From an uncultured Lachnospiraceae bacterium (GTDB taxonomy: Bacteria; Bacillota; Clostridia; Lachnospirales; Lachnospiraceae), in contig CACZPG010000016.1 in assembly GCA_902782965.1 (NCBI GenBank), positions 1-6,646 on the forward strand: a DNA stretch of 6,646 bases. The letters run 5' to 3'. Shown here one piece after another: positions 5,590 to 6,646 of this stretch. Positions within the stretch are counted from its first letter, which is position 1; each line of letters opens with the position of its first letter. The notes below the pieces were generated by a model. It was not told the origin of the DNA. It did no database searches and worked only from the letters and a program-made list of their open reading frames with translations. A program made the translations under genes and the position numbers.

Positions 5590-6585
5590 ATGATAAAGAA
5601 TAAGAAAAATATAATGATTGACCTGGCGGCTACTCTCGTCTTTGCAGCCGGAATATTCACCGGTATGGCCTGGCCGTTCTTCAGATTTATAACTTATGCA
5701 GGGAAGAAGGAGAAGAAGTCGTCCTCCTCCAATAGGAAGAAATGGTTTCAATTAAAGCATACACAGATCAATCATCCCAGACATGGATATGAAGAAGAGT
5801 ATTTGGCTGCCAGACAGTGGTGTGAAGAACAGGATATGCAGGATATGTTTATTAAGAGCAGGGATGGGCTTAGACTTCATGCCTTTTATCTTCCGGCAGA
5901 TAAACCTAAGAGAATTATACTTCTGAGTCACGGCTATAGGGGAACCAGTTTTGGAAGCATGGCTCACATGGCAAAGTTTCTCCATGAGAATGATTCGGAT
6001 CTGCTTTTCATAGATCAGAGATGCTGTGGGAAGAGTGAAGGAGAGTATATAACCTTCGGAGCCAAGGAAAAGTATGATATCCTTGACTGGGTTGAGCTGC
6101 TAAATGAGAGAAATGAGTTCAAGCTCCCTATATACCTCTATGGTCAGTCAATGGGAGCGGCTGCAGTTCTTCTGGCCAGTGAATGTGAGCTTCCTGATGA
6201 AGTTCATGGACTAATTGCAGACTGTGGATTTCATAGCATGAAGCAACAGCTACGGGATATAGCCTCCGGTTGGTTTCATCTTCATTGGATTGAATTCCTG
6301 CTTATCAGAGTTGATATGTTCTGCCGTTTGTTTGCAGGTTTCAGAATGAAGGAAACCGATACAACAGAAGCTCTTAAGAAGAATACTAAACCGGTTCTTT
6401 TCTTTCATGGAGTTGATGATACCTATGTCTGGCCAAGAAATTCAGCCCTGAACTACGAACTATGTAATGCACCTAAGGAATTGGTGATGGTTCCGGAAGC
6501 AAGACATTTATGCAGCTCCTATGTAGCTCCGGAGCTTTATAAGGAGAAACTGCTAGAGCTGTTTGAAAGATATGATGAATGTTAA
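5590..6585 (+). CDS. Membrane-anchored alpha/beta hydrolase (serine hydrolase, YqkD/ABHD13-like), 331 aa
   Basis: Residues 1-7 are basic and 8-31 form one hydrophobic segment. A stretch rich in Lys and Ser (39-52) follows, so the protein is probably held at the membrane by an uncleaved N-terminal anchor. The hydrolase fold follows: SHGYRG (113-118) supplies the oxyanion-hole region, and FIDQRCCGKSEGEYITFG is the strand-4 motif of this subfamily. GQSMGA (185-190) carries the nucleophile Ser187, GVDDTYV (274-280) the acid Asp277, and EARH (303-306) His306, which completes the triad. A Trp/His/Phe-rich lid lies at about 225-255. Such proteins hydrolyse esters, thioesters or small peptides; the substrate cannot be read from the sequence. 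The start is chosen at 5590 because of GATGAGG upstream; 5569 would add seven residues. It is transcribed divergently from the glycerophosphotransferase and no partner gene is visible downstream. Confidence 0.85.
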   Translation: MIKNKKNIMIDLAATLVFAAGIFTGMAWPFFRFITYAGKKEKKSSSSNRKKWFQLKHTQINHPRHGYEEEYLAARQWCEEQDMQDMFIKSRDGLRLHAFYLPADKPKRIILLSHGYRGTSFGSMAHMAKFLHENDSDLLFIDQRCCGKSEGEYITFGAKEKYDILDWVELLNERNEFKLPIYLYGQSMGAAAVLLASECELPDEVHGLIADCGFHSMKQQLRDIASGWFHLHWIEFLLIRVDMFCRLFAGFRMKETDTTEALKKNTKPVLFFHGVDDTYVWPRNSALNYELCNAPKELVMVPEARHLCSSYVAPELYKEKLLELFERYDEC

Positions 6586-6608
6586 GATGATTATAATGAT
6601 AATTATAT

Positions 6609-6646
6609 GAATATTGTGAATATTATGAGTATTATAAATATTATGA
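6609..6646 (+). repeat. Degenerate 9-bp AT-rich tandem repeat reaching the window edge
   Basis: Four consecutive units (6609-6617, 6618-6626, 6627-6635, 6636-6644) fit RARTATTRT, and a fifth begins at 6645. It starts 23 bases after the hydrolase stop. The frame from ATG 6607 stays open to the edge and would read N-I-V/N-I-M/S-I-I/N-I-M, but it has no ribosome binding site. No terminator for the hydrolase is seen within the window. Confidence 0.6.

Noticed and set aside
1..6646. CRISPR array, tRNA, rRNA, insertion sequence or prophage features
   Set aside because: I saw no spaced direct repeats, cloverleaf-like segments, transposase motifs, or phage genes. The repeats found are short tandem units in or beside genes.

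Overview
The window looks like chromosomal DNA from a low-to-moderate GC Gram-positive of the class Clostridia, most plausibly a Lachnospiraceae (Butyrivibrio/Roseburia-like). The pointers are AAGGAGG-type ribosome binding sites, a surface protein with a 'YTGS..TP..GTDYDV' repeat and a lysine-rich C-terminal domain typical of that family's secreted proteins, and a CDP-glycerol-type glycerophosphotransferase. The assignment rests on recognition, not on a search.

Layout. (1) Bases 1-552 (+) are the 3' end of a secreted or surface protein: an Ig-like repeat followed by a very basic terminal domain. (2) Bases 553-666 hold its terminator, overlapped by a candidate promoter for the next gene. (3) Bases 667-834 (+) encode a 55-residue Ala/Lys/Asp heptad-repeat protein. 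(4) Bases 884-3619 (+) are a SERCA-like Ca2+-transporting P-type ATPase locus. It is interrupted by one in-frame TGA at 2252-2254, just before the KGAPD nucleotide-binding motif; the reading frame is otherwise intact on both sides. (5) Bases 3619-3661 are a long bidirectional terminator shared with (6) 3640-5409 (-), a 589-residue CDP-glycerol:glycerophosphotransferase-family protein. (7) A divergent intergenic region of about 180 bases leads to (8) 5590-6585 (+), a membrane-anchored alpha/beta hydrolase. (9) The last 40 bases are degenerate 9-bp AT-rich tandem repeats running off the edge.

How the genes relate. The small heptad protein and the ATPase are 49 bases apart with no terminator between them, so they are probably co-transcribed. 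The glycerophosphotransferase would work in teichoic-acid-like polymer or glycoconjugate synthesis, the surface protein acts outside the cell, and the hydrolase is probably anchored at the membrane. The window therefore has a loose cell-envelope and ion-homeostasis character, but I see no evidence that all the genes form one pathway.

The most notable point is the single nonsense codon in an otherwise well-preserved Ca2+ pump. A sequencing error or recent point mutation is the simplest explanation; recoding is a low-probability alternative. I do not see a convincing novel multi-gene system, CRISPR array, tRNA, rRNA or insertion sequence.
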